From Cyclobacteriaceae bacterium (GTDB lineage: Bacteria > Bacteroidota > Bacteroidia > Cytophagales > Cyclobacteriaceae): DNA of 64,000 bases. The position numbers and the translations under genes were made by a program. This document shows, one piece after another, positions 25,552 through 34,067 of the stretch (positions are counted from its first letter, which is position 1; the number at the start of each line of letters is the position of its first letter). Location of the stretch: positions 62,001 through 126,000 of the forward strand of contig JANQOR010000012.1 of assembly GCA_028285685.1 (NCBI GenBank), in the 5' to 3' direction. The notes beneath the pieces were generated by a model. The model did no database searches. It was not told where the DNA came from and saw nothing but the letters and a program-made list of their open reading frames with translations.

Positions 25552-26514
25552 CTATTTTTCCTGGATAACTCTAACGACAACTGGATTTAGTGGGCTTCCC
25601 TGTCCAACAAGTCTGGAAACCACATAAATTTTATTTCCGTCAGGACTGATTCCAATGCCATTAGGAATATAAAAAGTTGCAACATTCCCGTCCCCATCAT
25701 CATTTCCGCTGGTTCCGGTTCCAGCAATCAAGGAGATTTCACCCTCCAGCGTCAACTCGTACAATTTATTGCCAGATCTGCTCAAAGCATAAATAACATT
25801 GTTTGCGAAAACCAGGTGAGAATTGTTGTTTCCAGGAAGCGTAGCGAAAATTTCAGGAGTGCCATCTGGGGTGACTTTGACAATATTACCATTGCCGAAA
25901 TTTGCCACGTAAAAATTCCCATTTCCATCTCTCGTAAGTCCATTGGGACAATTGAAAAAAGTGCCTCCCTGTGAAAAAACGGCAGATGTCCCATCCGGCT
26001 CAATTTTCTGAATGGTACGGCCCTGGCAGTTACATACGTATATGTTTTGATCTTCATCCAATGCCACACCAACTGGTGACCTAAGGCCAATATCAGAAAG
26101 GGTGCTAACCTGCCCATCAGGAGTAATTTCACTTATAAAGTTTCCTTGAATATTGGCTTGAATCAGATTTCCGTTCGCCGCGAAAGCATTTCCTGATGGC
26201 CCATCCAAGCCGCTGGCAAAGAGTGAAACCGCGCCCGTTTGTGGATCGACCTTTGATACTGTTTTGCCGTCCGCAATAGTAATCTGATTACCGAAATCTG
26301 CAACGTAGATAAATCCCTCCGCGTCCACTGTTAATCCACCGCTCCCGTCAAAACTATCTGTTAATGTCGAAACCGTGTAAAGGCATCTTTTGTCATTTAT
26401 CGTTTCAGTTGTAGGATTTCCACAAGCATCAAAAGCAGTGGGCGAATCGTCACCTCCGCAAGAGATCAAGAGAAGTAATGGCAAGGCCAAATTTGCAATT
26501 TTTAAGTACATCAT
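25552..26514 (-). CDS. NHL/SMP-30-like beta-propeller lipoprotein, copy A
   Basis: 320 residues from ATG 26514 (or 26511). The signal ends in LLLISC, so Cys is lipidated, followed by GGDDSP. The mature protein is a six-bladed propeller with blades carrying NIYVCNCQGRTIQKI, NFYVANFGNGNIVKV and GISPDGNKIYVVS, typical of NHL or SMP-30/gluconolactonase-like repeats. Early Cys residues in FDACGNPT and DKRCLYT may form a disulphide. It is closely similar, over its length, to the protein at 40725-41690. It may bind a ligand or an extracytoplasmic protein; enzymatic activity is not evident. Its start lies divergent from the PadR gene. Confidence 0.88.
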   Translation of the reverse strand: MMYLKIANLALPLLLLISCGGDDSPTAFDACGNPTTETINDKRCLYTVSTLTDSFDGSGGLTVDAEGFIYVADFGNQITIADGKTVSKVDPQTGAVSLFASGLDGPSGNAFAANGNLIQANIQGNFISEITPDGQVSTLSDIGLRSPVGVALDEDQNIYVCNCQGRTIQKIEPDGTSAVFSQGGTFFNCPNGLTRDGNGNFYVANFGNGNIVKVTPDGTPEIFATLPGNNNSHLVFANNVIYALSRSGNKLYELTLEGEISLIAGTGTSGNDDGDGNVATFYIPNGIGISPDGNKIYVVSRLVGQGSPLNPVVVRVIQEK

Positions 26515-26698
26515 AATTTTAAGTTTTGAGAAAATTAGGCGCTGAATCGATCCGACAAATCGATCCCCGCTTTCGATCTCTCTCATTTTTGGGAAATGAG
26601 ATAAACTTCGGCTCTGATAGAATATAATCGTGACATTTTCAGCAACCTTCCGGTAAGAAGAGGCATCTACTCTGATAACTTTTATTGACTACCTTCGT

Positions 26699-26713
26699 AT
26701 TTGTTTTACAAAT
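26699..26713. promoter_or_regulatory. PadR operator candidate, copy A
   Basis: ATTTGT-TTT-ACAAAT is a perfect inverted repeat 11 nt before the PadR ATG at 26725. The same half-sites and spacing occur before the other PadR gene (37348-37362). It is placed to block transcription or initiation, as expected for PadR autorepression. Confidence 0.6.
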
Positions 26714-26724
26714 GGGTAAATTCT

Positions 26725-27054
26725 ATGCGTTTTAATCTTGGTGAATTTGAAGAAATAGTCCTTCTGGTTGTAGCTGCTCAAAATGATGAGGCCTATGGCT
26801 TGTCCGTTACAACTGCAATTGAGGAAGAGCTTAAGCGACCCGTGACCATGAGCAGTGTTCATACTGCGTTGTATCGTTTGGAAGAGAAAGAGCTGGTAAA
26901 GTCGGAGATCGGTGGCACCACAAAAACCAGGGGCGGCAGAAGAAAACGAATTTTCATGATTACCAGTGCAGGCAAGGAAGCCCTATTGGATGCTAAAAAT
27001 GCCAGAAATCACCTGTGGTCTTTGATTCCTAAAGTAGTTTTTGAAAATCGATGA
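26725..27054 (+). CDS. PadR-family transcriptional regulator, copy A
   Basis: 109 residues from ATG 26725. That start is preferred because the upstream in-frame codons lie in the operator and the paralogue begins at the matching place. The winged-helix body has GEFEEIVLLVVAAQNDEAYG, then VTMSSVHTALYRLEEKELV and a wing with TKTRGGRRKRIFMIT. It should repress its own operon, responding to membrane stress or an exported compound. The stop overlaps the permease ATG by 4 nt (27051-27054). Confidence 0.93.
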   Translation: MRFNLGEFEEIVLLVVAAQNDEAYGLSVTTAIEEELKRPVTMSSVHTALYRLEEKELVKSEIGGTTKTRGGRRKRIFMITSAGKEALLDAKNARNHLWSLIPKVVFENR

Positions 27055-29666
27055 GTTTGCCTAGGAACATAACTCCTCCAAAGCTTGCTGACCGATTCTT
27101 CAATTGGTACTGCCAAAATGAGCTTGGCGAATCAATCCAGGGTGACTTACATGAACGCTATGAACTGTACCGTCAATCACATTCGCGAATGCGATCCAAC
27201 TATTTGTACTGGTTAGATGTGATCCGGTTCATCAACAGATTTACCCTAAGAAAAAAATCTACGCGAAAAACACTTATCCCTACGATTATGCTTAAAAATT
27301 ATACACTCGTCGCTTTGAGGAACATCAAAAAAAACATGGCCTTTACTGCAATAAATGTGATCGGCCTTGCGATATCCATGGCTGTCTGTCTACTTATCAT
27401 CGCAACCATCGATGACCAGACAAGCTACGACGATTTTCATTCCAAAAAAGATGTCATCTACCGAGCCACGCACAAGCGACTAAATGATGTCAATTTGCCA
27501 ATCGCCACTACTCCTTTGCCATTGGCAGACAAACTGCGAAATGAATATTCAGGCCTTGAGCACATCGTTCAGTTCAGAAGAGGCTTTGCCGGTGAGATTC
27601 TTGACAATGGTAAAGCAATCAACATCAGTGGCCTCTACACCAATCCTGAAGTGTTTGACCTTTTTGACTTTGAGCTTGAATCCGGGAACGTAGCGACAGC
27701 ACTCAATGAACCCAATACAGTGGTCCTGCGAAAGGACATAGCCGAAAAGTTTTTCAGAGATAGGGACCCGCTTGGTGAGGATCTGGTCATTGAAGGGCTA
27801 GGTTCATATAAAATCACTGGTGTCTTAAAGGAACTTCCAGGAAAAACACATATCAACTTCGAGGCTCTTGCTTCTTTCTCCACCGTCGCTTCGCTGGAAA
27901 GGCAGGGAAAATTGTCCGCATCACTCAACGACTGGGACAAACTATCAGGCGGATGGGTATATTTTAACTTTAGGAATGAGCCACAGTTATCTGATTTGCA
28001 AGCCACTCTAAACCGGTTGGCTGACGACAATTACGATGAAGAATCTGAATACGACGTGGTCTTCAGCATCCAAAAAATGACCAACATTACGCCAGGCCCG
28101 CTAATGGGCAACCAAATTGGTCAGTCCATGCCTAACTTTTTTATTTATGGATTTGTGATCCTTGCTATCCTCATCATGACGTGCGCGGCTTTTAATTATG
28201 CCAATCTTACCACCGCACGTGCGCTTACAAGGTTCAAAGAAGTCGGTGTAAGAAAAGTGATGGGCTCCACAAAGGGTCAGGTAGTCATTCAATTTGTGAT
28301 TGAGGCGGTTTTGGTTTCGCTGTTTTCATTGGTTATTGCAATCGGTCTTCTAAAGTTGTTGATTCCCGCATTTGAAAGTCTCAACATGAGCTCACTCCTC
28401 GAATGGAAGCTGAACCCCGATACGAAGGTCTATGTTCAGTTCTTAGTCTTCAGTCTCCTAACAGGCCTTTTCACAGGATTTTTCCCATCGCTTTATATGT
28501 CATCAGTGAAACCAATCAATGCATTAAAGGGTCTGGATGGCCCCAAAATGTCAAAAATTGGATTGAGAAAATCATTAATAGTAACCCAGCTAGTCATTTC
28601 TATTGTGCTGATCATATCGGCAACTCTTGTACATCGTCAGATCAAATTCATGATCACGAAGGATTATGGTTTTGACCGAAGTAGCATCGTTAACATCGAT
28701 CTACAAGGTCAGGATTTTAATTTGCTAAAGCCGGAACTGGAGAAGTTGTCTTTTGTCCAGCTCGTTTCCGGGGCAAATAACATCCCCAACACCGGCCGGC
28801 ATGATGATATCGTTGTAAGGCAAAACATCACCGATGAAGAGGTGAAGTACAATTACTTTGCGGTTGACGAAAGCTACATTGGAAATCTCAAACTCAATCT
28901 TGTTGCTGGTACAAATTTTACTCCAGGGCAAACGGATGAGAGGGAGGTGATTATCAACGAAGAAGCAGCGAAATCACTCGGTTACGAAACTTCTGAGGAC
29001 GCCATTGGCGGAAACATCATTCTTGGGGACAGCACTAATGTGAACGTTGTGGGTGTAGTAAAAAACTACAATTTCATGATATTGTATATGGACATTAAGC
29101 CACTCCTACTCCGATACAATCCTAAGCAATTTGAATGGGCACAGGTTAGAGTCTCCAATTCGAACCGGATAGAAGAGTTGAAACAACTAGAAAGTACGTG
29201 GGCTGACTTTGATCCCAATCATGATTTCGAATACAAATACTTTGATGAGCAAATCGAAGAATTCTACTCTATGTTCTACGATATCGTCTATATCGTTGGG
29301 CTCATTTCCATTCTAAGTATTGTCATTGCTGGCATGGGTCTGCTCGGTATTGCTGCCTATTCTATCCAGACAAGGCTTAAAGAAGTCGGAATTCGCAAGA
29401 TTCTCGGAGCAGATGGAAAAAATCTGGTATTGATATTAGGAAAAAGCTTCTTTATCATGATTATCATTTCCACTTTTATTGGTGGTCTGATCTCCTTCTT
29501 TGGAAACCGTGCCTGGTTGGAACTATTTGCCTACCGTGTGAGCTTTGGATATGACATTTTGGGAATCGCATTTCTATTTATCATAGTTATTGGTGGGCTC
29601 ACAATTGGTACACAGACCTGGAAGGCTATGCGAACAAATCCCGCTGACATACTGAGAAATGAGTAA
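27051..29666 (+). CDS. FtsX/MacB-type ABC permease with permease prefix domain, copy A
   Basis: 871 residues. Residues 1-75 form a cytoplasmic permease prefix (ADRFFNWYCQNELGESIQGD), followed by a first helix at ~92-113. A MacB-like periplasmic domain (~115-350) leads into three helices with the FtsX motif KEVGVRKVMGSTKGQVVIQF. A second half repeats this: helix near 510, periplasmic domain, then three helices with KEVGIRKILGADGKNLVLIL. The permease is the membrane part of a type VII ABC transporter working in mechanotransmission or export; the ATPase is not encoded nearby. It is co-transcribed with PadR by a 4-nt overlap and ends DILRNE. Confidence 0.92.
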   Translation: MSLPRNITPPKLADRFFNWYCQNELGESIQGDLHERYELYRQSHSRMRSNYLYWLDVIRFINRFTLRKKSTRKTLIPTIMLKNYTLVALRNIKKNMAFTAINVIGLAISMAVCLLIIATIDDQTSYDDFHSKKDVIYRATHKRLNDVNLPIATTPLPLADKLRNEYSGLEHIVQFRRGFAGEILDNGKAINISGLYTNPEVFDLFDFELESGNVATALNEPNTVVLRKDIAEKFFRDRDPLGEDLVIEGLGSYKITGVLKELPGKTHINFEALASFSTVASLERQGKLSASLNDWDKLSGGWVYFNFRNEPQLSDLQATLNRLADDNYDEESEYDVVFSIQKMTNITPGPLMGNQIGQSMPNFFIYGFVILAILIMTCAAFNYANLTTARALTRFKEVGVRKVMGSTKGQVVIQFVIEAVLVSLFSLVIAIGLLKLLIPAFESLNMSSLLEWKLNPDTKVYVQFLVFSLLTGLFTGFFPSLYMSSVKPINALKGLDGPKMSKIGLRKSLIVTQLVISIVLIISATLVHRQIKFMITKDYGFDRSSIVNIDLQGQDFNLLKPELEKLSFVQLVSGANNIPNTGRHDDIVVRQNITDEEVKYNYFAVDESYIGNLKLNLVAGTNFTPGQTDEREVIINEEAAKSLGYETSEDAIGGNIILGDSTNVNVVGVVKNYNFMILYMDIKPLLLRYNPKQFEWAQVRVSNSNRIEELKQLESTWADFDPNHDFEYKYFDEQIEEFYSMFYDIVYIVGLISILSIVIAGMGLLGIAAYSIQTRLKEVGIRKILGADGKNLVLILGKSFFIMIIISTFIGGLISFFGNRAWLELFAYRVSFGYDILGIAFLFIIVIGGLTIGTQTWKAMRTNPADILRNE

Positions 29667-29667
29667 G

Positions 29668-29928
29668 TCATTCCCTTTGATTAAGGTTATTTAATTTTTC
29701 GTTGACTTTTAAATATTTCCATTGCATGGATTCCAGGTAAAGCTGGTTGCCCGACTTTTCACCGACGGAAAAGTTATGCCAGCCCATCCTGCTGGACCCA
29801 CGTGAAAAAGTCTCATCGATCAACTCAATCTTATATTCATGGTATTTCCGGGAAGCGCCTCTGATATGTATCAAATCGTTTAGCTCTAGCAGCTTAATGC
29901 CTATGCCGATAGGACTTGGCCGTCAATT
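29668..29928 (-). pseudogene. Possible gene remnant without a start codon
   Basis: Leftward, a stop-bounded frame of ~85 codons reads like protein (KLLELNDLIHIRGASR, RKYHEYKIELIDETFSRGSS, GWHNFSVGEKSGNQLYLESM) with no ATG. Only TTG at 29874 could start it, giving 68 residues. It may be the surviving end of a decayed gene or a real short gene with a rare start. The remainder of the 357-nt gap (29667-30023) holds nothing recognised. Confidence 0.3.
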
Positions 29929-30023
29929 AAGTCAGCCCGACATCTCCTATTCTTTTAAATAGAACACTGCAATAAATCGTAGCACTTTTCTTATCTTAAA
30001 CGATCAACACAACACCTATCCGA

Positions 30024-30530
30024 ATGTTTGAACTAAAACCTCTCTCCAAAGAGGCCATCCCAAAGGCCATTGACAGAGCCAAACAGTATCGACAACTTAA
30101 CCAGCCTTGGCATGCTGAAAGTATCTGCCGGGATGTGTACGATGTGGATCCGGATCATCAGCAAAATCTGATCATTTTGTTTTTGGCGATCACCGACCAA
30201 TTCGTGAACGAAAAGCATGGAAAAAGCATGCAGGATGCTGAGGAGATCATTGACAAGCTTCGCGATGAGTATCAACGGGATTATGCTCATGGAATCGTCT
30301 TTGAGCGTCAAGCATCAGCCGCTATTCGACGAGGTGGCCCAAGAGCTGGTTATATAGCCTACTATCATATTCTAAGGGCACTTGAATATTATGAGAAATC
30401 GGCAAAATCTCACCCGGATAAAAATGAAGAATCCATCCTTCGATACAATACTTGTGTCAGAATGATTGAAGAGTTTGATCTCAGGCCAGCACCAGACGAT
30501 GATGAGAACGAGGGAACACTAGGAGAATAA
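30024..30530 (+). CDS. TPR-like cytoplasmic protein of unknown function
   Basis: 168 residues, highly charged and helical, without signal or membrane segment. The stretch AIDRAKQYRQLNQPWHAESI followed by CRDVYDVDPDHQQNLIILFL is TPR-like, and a second helical pair (YIAYYHILRALEYYEKSAKS) also fits TPR geometry. The C-terminus is acidic (PAPDDDENEGTLGE). No named family was recognised. It is a lone rightward gene between the permease and sdhB, so context adds little. Confidence 0.75.
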   Translation: MFELKPLSKEAIPKAIDRAKQYRQLNQPWHAESICRDVYDVDPDHQQNLIILFLAITDQFVNEKHGKSMQDAEEIIDKLRDEYQRDYAHGIVFERQASAAIRRGGPRAGYIAYYHILRALEYYEKSAKSHPDKNEESILRYNTCVRMIEEFDLRPAPDDDENEGTLGE

Positions 30531-30603
30531 ACCCTCCGCACATTCGATTTATTGGTTTCATTGTAGATCGACGACCTGCTCGAGGGTTTGATCTGTACCC
30601 TTG

Positions 30604-30662
30604 AAGTCACGCTGAATTCATTTCAGCATCTTCCATGCTTCTTGATAAAGAGCCTAAAAAGT
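30604..30662. repeat. Candidate Bacteroidota intergenic repeat after sdhB
   Basis: GCTGAA-TTCAT-TTCAGC (30611-30627) is an imperfect palindrome preceded by GTCAC and followed by CATCTTCCATG, the style of dispersed GTCATGCTGAA...TTCAGCATC repeats I recall from Bacteroidota genomes. Only one half is clear; GTTCAGC at the end of sdhB might be part of the other. It may also act as the sdh transcript end. Confidence 0.35.
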
Positions 30663-31403
30663 TCAGCCAGTTTTCTTCTTGAAGAGTTTTCTCCAGATCC
30701 ACGTCAGAGGATCGTAGTACTTATCGACCATTCGTTCTTTCAACGGGATAATCGCATTATCAGTGATCGTGATTTCCTCGGGGCAAACTTCGGTACAGCA
30801 TTTTGTGATGTTGCAAAGGCCAACACCTTGCTCCTTTACCAACTGTTCGCTTCGATCTGCCACATCCAGGGGATGCATTTCCAGGCTAGCAGCTCTTACT
30901 AGGAAGCGGGGGCCAATAAATTCATTTTTTAACTCATGTTCTCTGAGCACGTGACAGACGTTCTGGCACAAATAGCATTCAATGCATTTCCGGAATTCCT
31001 GAACGCGATCTGCCTCGTATTGGTAGAATATTCGCTCACCTTCCTTAGGCGTGAAAGGAATGATCTTCTTGTTGACCTCAAAATTCCAAGACACATCACA
31101 CACCAGGTCTTTGATCACGGGGAATGTTTTCATTGGACGTATTGAAATGGTAGCATCCTCCGGATATTTGTCCATTCGCTCCATACACATCAACTTGGGC
31201 TTTCCGTTAACTTCAGCGCTGCAAGAGCCACATTTTCCGGCTTTGCAATTCCAACGAACACCAAGGTCCGCAGCTTGCTCCTTTTGAACAGAGTGAACAG
31301 CATCCAACACCACCATGCCAGGTATCCGTGGCACGCTATAGTCAACCATCTTGCCGCCGTCCTTGTCTCCCCTGAATATTTGAAGTTTTACTTCTTGCTC
31401 CAT
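30663..31403 (-). CDS. sdhB: Succinate dehydrogenase / fumarate reductase iron-sulfur subunit
   Basis: 246 residues. The N-terminal plant-type ferredoxin domain has the 2Fe-2S ligands in WNCKAGKCGSCSAEV and LMCMER. The C-terminal bacterial ferredoxin part has CIECYLCQNVC and CNITKCCTEVCPE for the 4Fe-4S and 3Fe-4S clusters. It passes electrons from the FAD subunit to quinone at the membrane subunit. Its start follows the sdhA stop by 12 nt. The length and order sdhC-sdhA-sdhB are the usual Bacteroidota arrangement. Confidence 0.96.
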   Translation of the reverse strand: MEQEVKLQIFRGDKDGGKMVDYSVPRIPGMVVLDAVHSVQKEQAADLGVRWNCKAGKCGSCSAEVNGKPKLMCMERMDKYPEDATISIRPMKTFPVIKDLVCDVSWNFEVNKKIIPFTPKEGERIFYQYEADRVQEFRKCIECYLCQNVCHVLREHELKNEFIGPRFLVRAASLEMHPLDVADRSEQLVKEQGVGLCNITKCCTEVCPEEITITDNAIIPLKERMVDKYYDPLTWIWRKLFKKKTG

Positions 31404-31415
31404 GTTGATTTTGCT

Positions 31416-33221
31416 CTATTTATCCAATAATTCTTGAAGTTCGGATGGCGGTGGATCGAGTGGTACTTTCACTACCTCATTACCCGACTCAGTCTGCTTT
31501 GCAATTGAGTTTACCTTGCCCCATTCCTCCTCCGAATTGGGAAAATCTTCTCTAGTATGCGCCCCTCTACTTTCTTCTCTCTGCAGCGCTGCTTTTGCAA
31601 CAACTTCGCTGATGTCCAACATATTCTCGAGATCAAGCGCGAGATGCCAACCCGGATTGAACTGGACGTTCCCGCCAACTTTCACCGTCTTTGCTCTTTC
31701 TCCAAGTGCCTTAATATCTTCGACAGCCTCCTTCAAATCTGACTCAGATCGCACAATTCCGACCTTAAGCTGCATCATCTTTTGAAGATCTTCCGAAATA
31801 GCATAGGGATTTTCGCCCTCTGACTCATTAAATGGTTTTAGACAGTTGTCAATGATTGCATCAACCTCTGCTTTGTCGATTGTAGGATTGTCAGATATTC
31901 CTAAGGCATATTTAGATGCATACTCACCCGCTCTTTTACCAAAGACCAGCAAATCTGACAACGAATTTCCACCTAAACGATTGGCGCCATGAAGTCCGGC
32001 AGCTACTTCACCCGCAGCATACAGTCCTTGCACGGTAGATGCCTGGGTTTCAGGATCCACCTTAACACCGCCCATGGTATAGTGGCAAGTCGGACCTACT
32101 TCCATCGGCTCCTTGGTAATATCTACATCTGCCAGTTGCTTGAATTGGTGATACATACTTGGCAGCTTCTTCTTGATCTCCTCACCTGGTCTTCTGGAAG
32201 CGATGTCCAGGTATACTCCACCGTGTGGAGCTCCTCTACCAGCCAAAACTTCTTTTCGAATAGCCCGTGCCACCACATCTCTTGTTAACAACTCAGGTGG
32301 CCTGCGTTCCTTGGGAATCTTCCCTGCAACCACGGCTTTTACCCAACCATTAGCTTCCTCTTCCGTCTCGGCATAATCGCCCTGAAACATCTCAGGGATA
32401 TTTTCAAACATGAACCGCTTGCCTTCACTATTTTTTAGCACTCCACCTTCCCCTCGAACTCCTTCAGTGATCAATGTTCCTTTTACGCTCGGCGGCCAGA
32501 CCATACCTGTCGGATGAAATTGGATGAACTCCATGTCAAGCAGATCAGCTCCAGCCCAAAGCGCAAGGGCGTGTCCGTCAGCTGTGTATTCCCAGGAATT
32601 AGATGTCACCTCCCAACACCTGCCGGTCCCACCTGTGGCAAGTACAACCGCTTTGGCACCGAAAACCGTGAACCTTCCCGATTCCCTTTCATAAGCAACA
32701 CATCCGGTTATCGTTCCATCACTTTTCAGTAACCGACGGACCGTGTACTCCATATAAACATCGATACCCGAATGGACTCCCTTGTCTTGAAGTGTTCGTA
32801 AAAGTTCGAGTCCTGTTCGATCCCCAACATGGGCCAATCGTGGATAGGTATGTCCACCAAAATTTCGCTGCAGGATCTTTCCGGTTTTTGTTCGATCAAA
32901 AACAGCACCCCATTCTTCCAACTCATTCACCCTGTCCGGAGATTCCTGAGCATGAAGCTGCGCCATTCTCCACTGATTGAGGTATTTTCCACCTTTCATT
33001 GTATCTCTGAAATGCGTCTGCCAGTTATCGCGCTCATCCAAATTTGCCAGGGAGGCAGCAACACCGCCCTCCGCCATCACTGTATGTGCTTTTCCCAGAA
33101 GGGATTTACAAACGATTGCCGTTTTAGCTCCACTCGCTGAAGCCTCTATAGCGGCTCGCAGTCCTGCACCGCCGGCACCTATAATTACAACATCGTAATT
33201 CAGAGTTGTATATCTATCCAT
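31416..33221 (-). CDS. sdhA: Succinate dehydrogenase / fumarate reductase flavoprotein subunit
   Basis: 601 residues. The dinucleotide fold VVIIGAGGAGLRAAIEAS opens the protein. H46 in GKAHTVMAEGG is the position for covalent FAD. FIQFHPTGM, GGHTYPRLAHVGD, the LLTRDVVARAI segment with the catalytic Arg, and CHYTMGGVKVD are all present. It oxidises succinate to fumarate in the TCA cycle, or the reverse. Its stop is 12 nt before sdhB and its ATG 2 nt after the sdhC stop. Confidence 0.97.
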   Translation of the reverse strand: MDRYTTLNYDVVIIGAGGAGLRAAIEASASGAKTAIVCKSLLGKAHTVMAEGGVAASLANLDERDNWQTHFRDTMKGGKYLNQWRMAQLHAQESPDRVNELEEWGAVFDRTKTGKILQRNFGGHTYPRLAHVGDRTGLELLRTLQDKGVHSGIDVYMEYTVRRLLKSDGTITGCVAYERESGRFTVFGAKAVVLATGGTGRCWEVTSNSWEYTADGHALALWAGADLLDMEFIQFHPTGMVWPPSVKGTLITEGVRGEGGVLKNSEGKRFMFENIPEMFQGDYAETEEEANGWVKAVVAGKIPKERRPPELLTRDVVARAIRKEVLAGRGAPHGGVYLDIASRRPGEEIKKKLPSMYHQFKQLADVDITKEPMEVGPTCHYTMGGVKVDPETQASTVQGLYAAGEVAAGLHGANRLGGNSLSDLLVFGKRAGEYASKYALGISDNPTIDKAEVDAIIDNCLKPFNESEGENPYAISEDLQKMMQLKVGIVRSESDLKEAVEDIKALGERAKTVKVGGNVQFNPGWHLALDLENMLDISEVVAKAALQREESRGAHTREDFPNSEEEWGKVNSIAKQTESGNEVVKVPLDPPPSELQELLDK

Positions 33222-33223
33222 GC

Positions 33224-33991
33224 TTAAAAAATTCGGAAATCAATGATTGTTCCACTGCTCACAAGCCAAATGTACAGGTCTGCAAAAGCGACCATAAAAA
33301 GGCTGGTCCAAGCCCAATACATGTGATTCTTATTCAACTTCGTAACTCCCTTCCAAGCAGAATGCCTGGCTTTTCCAAAGGCAACACATGAATAGCAATC
33401 TATTTTCCCACCTACAAGATGACGGAGTGAATGACATGAGAATGTATATAGGCCCAACAGGACGACAGTGCCAAGTATTACCAGTGATCCGACACTCATC
33501 CCAAATCCATCTGGCCACATCACCGAATGGAAAAAGTCAATTGAAAGAATGACAATAAAGACAAGGGCCAGATACAAAAAGTATCTGTGAATATTTTGGA
33601 TAAGCAACAGCCTCGTTTCACCAGCGTAATTTCTTTTCCCTTCCGAGACCGCGCAGGCGGCGGGGTCCAAAGCAAAGGACCTGTAATAGGCTTTTCGATA
33701 GTAATAACATGTCAGACGAAAACCACCAGGAGCCCAAAGGACTAGCATTGCAGGTGAGATCCATGAAGGCAGTGAAGGCACAATTATCAGCGGTGAATAT
33801 AATGGTGAGAGCAAATAGGCCGAGGTAGCATTATCCACTACGTAATCCGCGTTGTAGAAAACACGAAAGGTTGCGTAAACGATAAATGCACTGAGCCCGA
33901 GAAAGATGGAAAGAGGAGGGAGCCACCACAAGTCTCGTCTGTCGGTGTCTCCGAAGCGGGTAGACCCGCTACTTATTGTAAGGTCACTCAT
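33224..33991 (-). CDS. sdhC: Succinate dehydrogenase membrane subunit (five-helix type)
   Basis: 255 residues with about five membrane helices (~24-44, 76-92, 134-152, 164-186, 225-247). His135, His155, His187, His191 and His223 are potential haem ligands, and cysteines occur in SCHSLRH and DCYSCV. A single large membrane subunit in place of separate SdhC and SdhD is the layout of several Bacteroidota and actinobacterial Sdh1-type enzymes. It anchors SdhAB and reduces or oxidises quinone. The number of haems cannot be told from the sequence. It is first in the leftward sdhCAB operon. Confidence 0.9.
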   Translation of the reverse strand: MSDLTISSGSTRFGDTDRRDLWWLPPLSIFLGLSAFIVYATFRVFYNADYVVDNATSAYLLSPLYSPLIIVPSLPSWISPAMLVLWAPGGFRLTCYYYRKAYYRSFALDPAACAVSEGKRNYAGETRLLLIQNIHRYFLYLALVFIVILSIDFFHSVMWPDGFGMSVGSLVILGTVVLLGLYTFSCHSLRHLVGGKIDCYSCVAFGKARHSAWKGVTKLNKNHMYWAWTSLFMVAFADLYIWLVSSGTIIDFRIF

Positions 33992-34067
33992 CTATTGACT
34001 TTGAGTTTAAACGGCGTACAATATACTACTCAATCGCTAGTATGGCAATAGATTATATTTCGGCTCA

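Noticed and set aside
26690-26697. TACCTTCG as -7 element for PadR copy A
   Set aside because: No TTTG lies 19-20 nt upstream, so the promoter of copy A was left unassigned.
29747-29962. Rightward 71-codon frame after permease copy A
   Set aside because: It overlaps the more protein-like leftward frame and has an irregular composition (Ser-rich, no domain).
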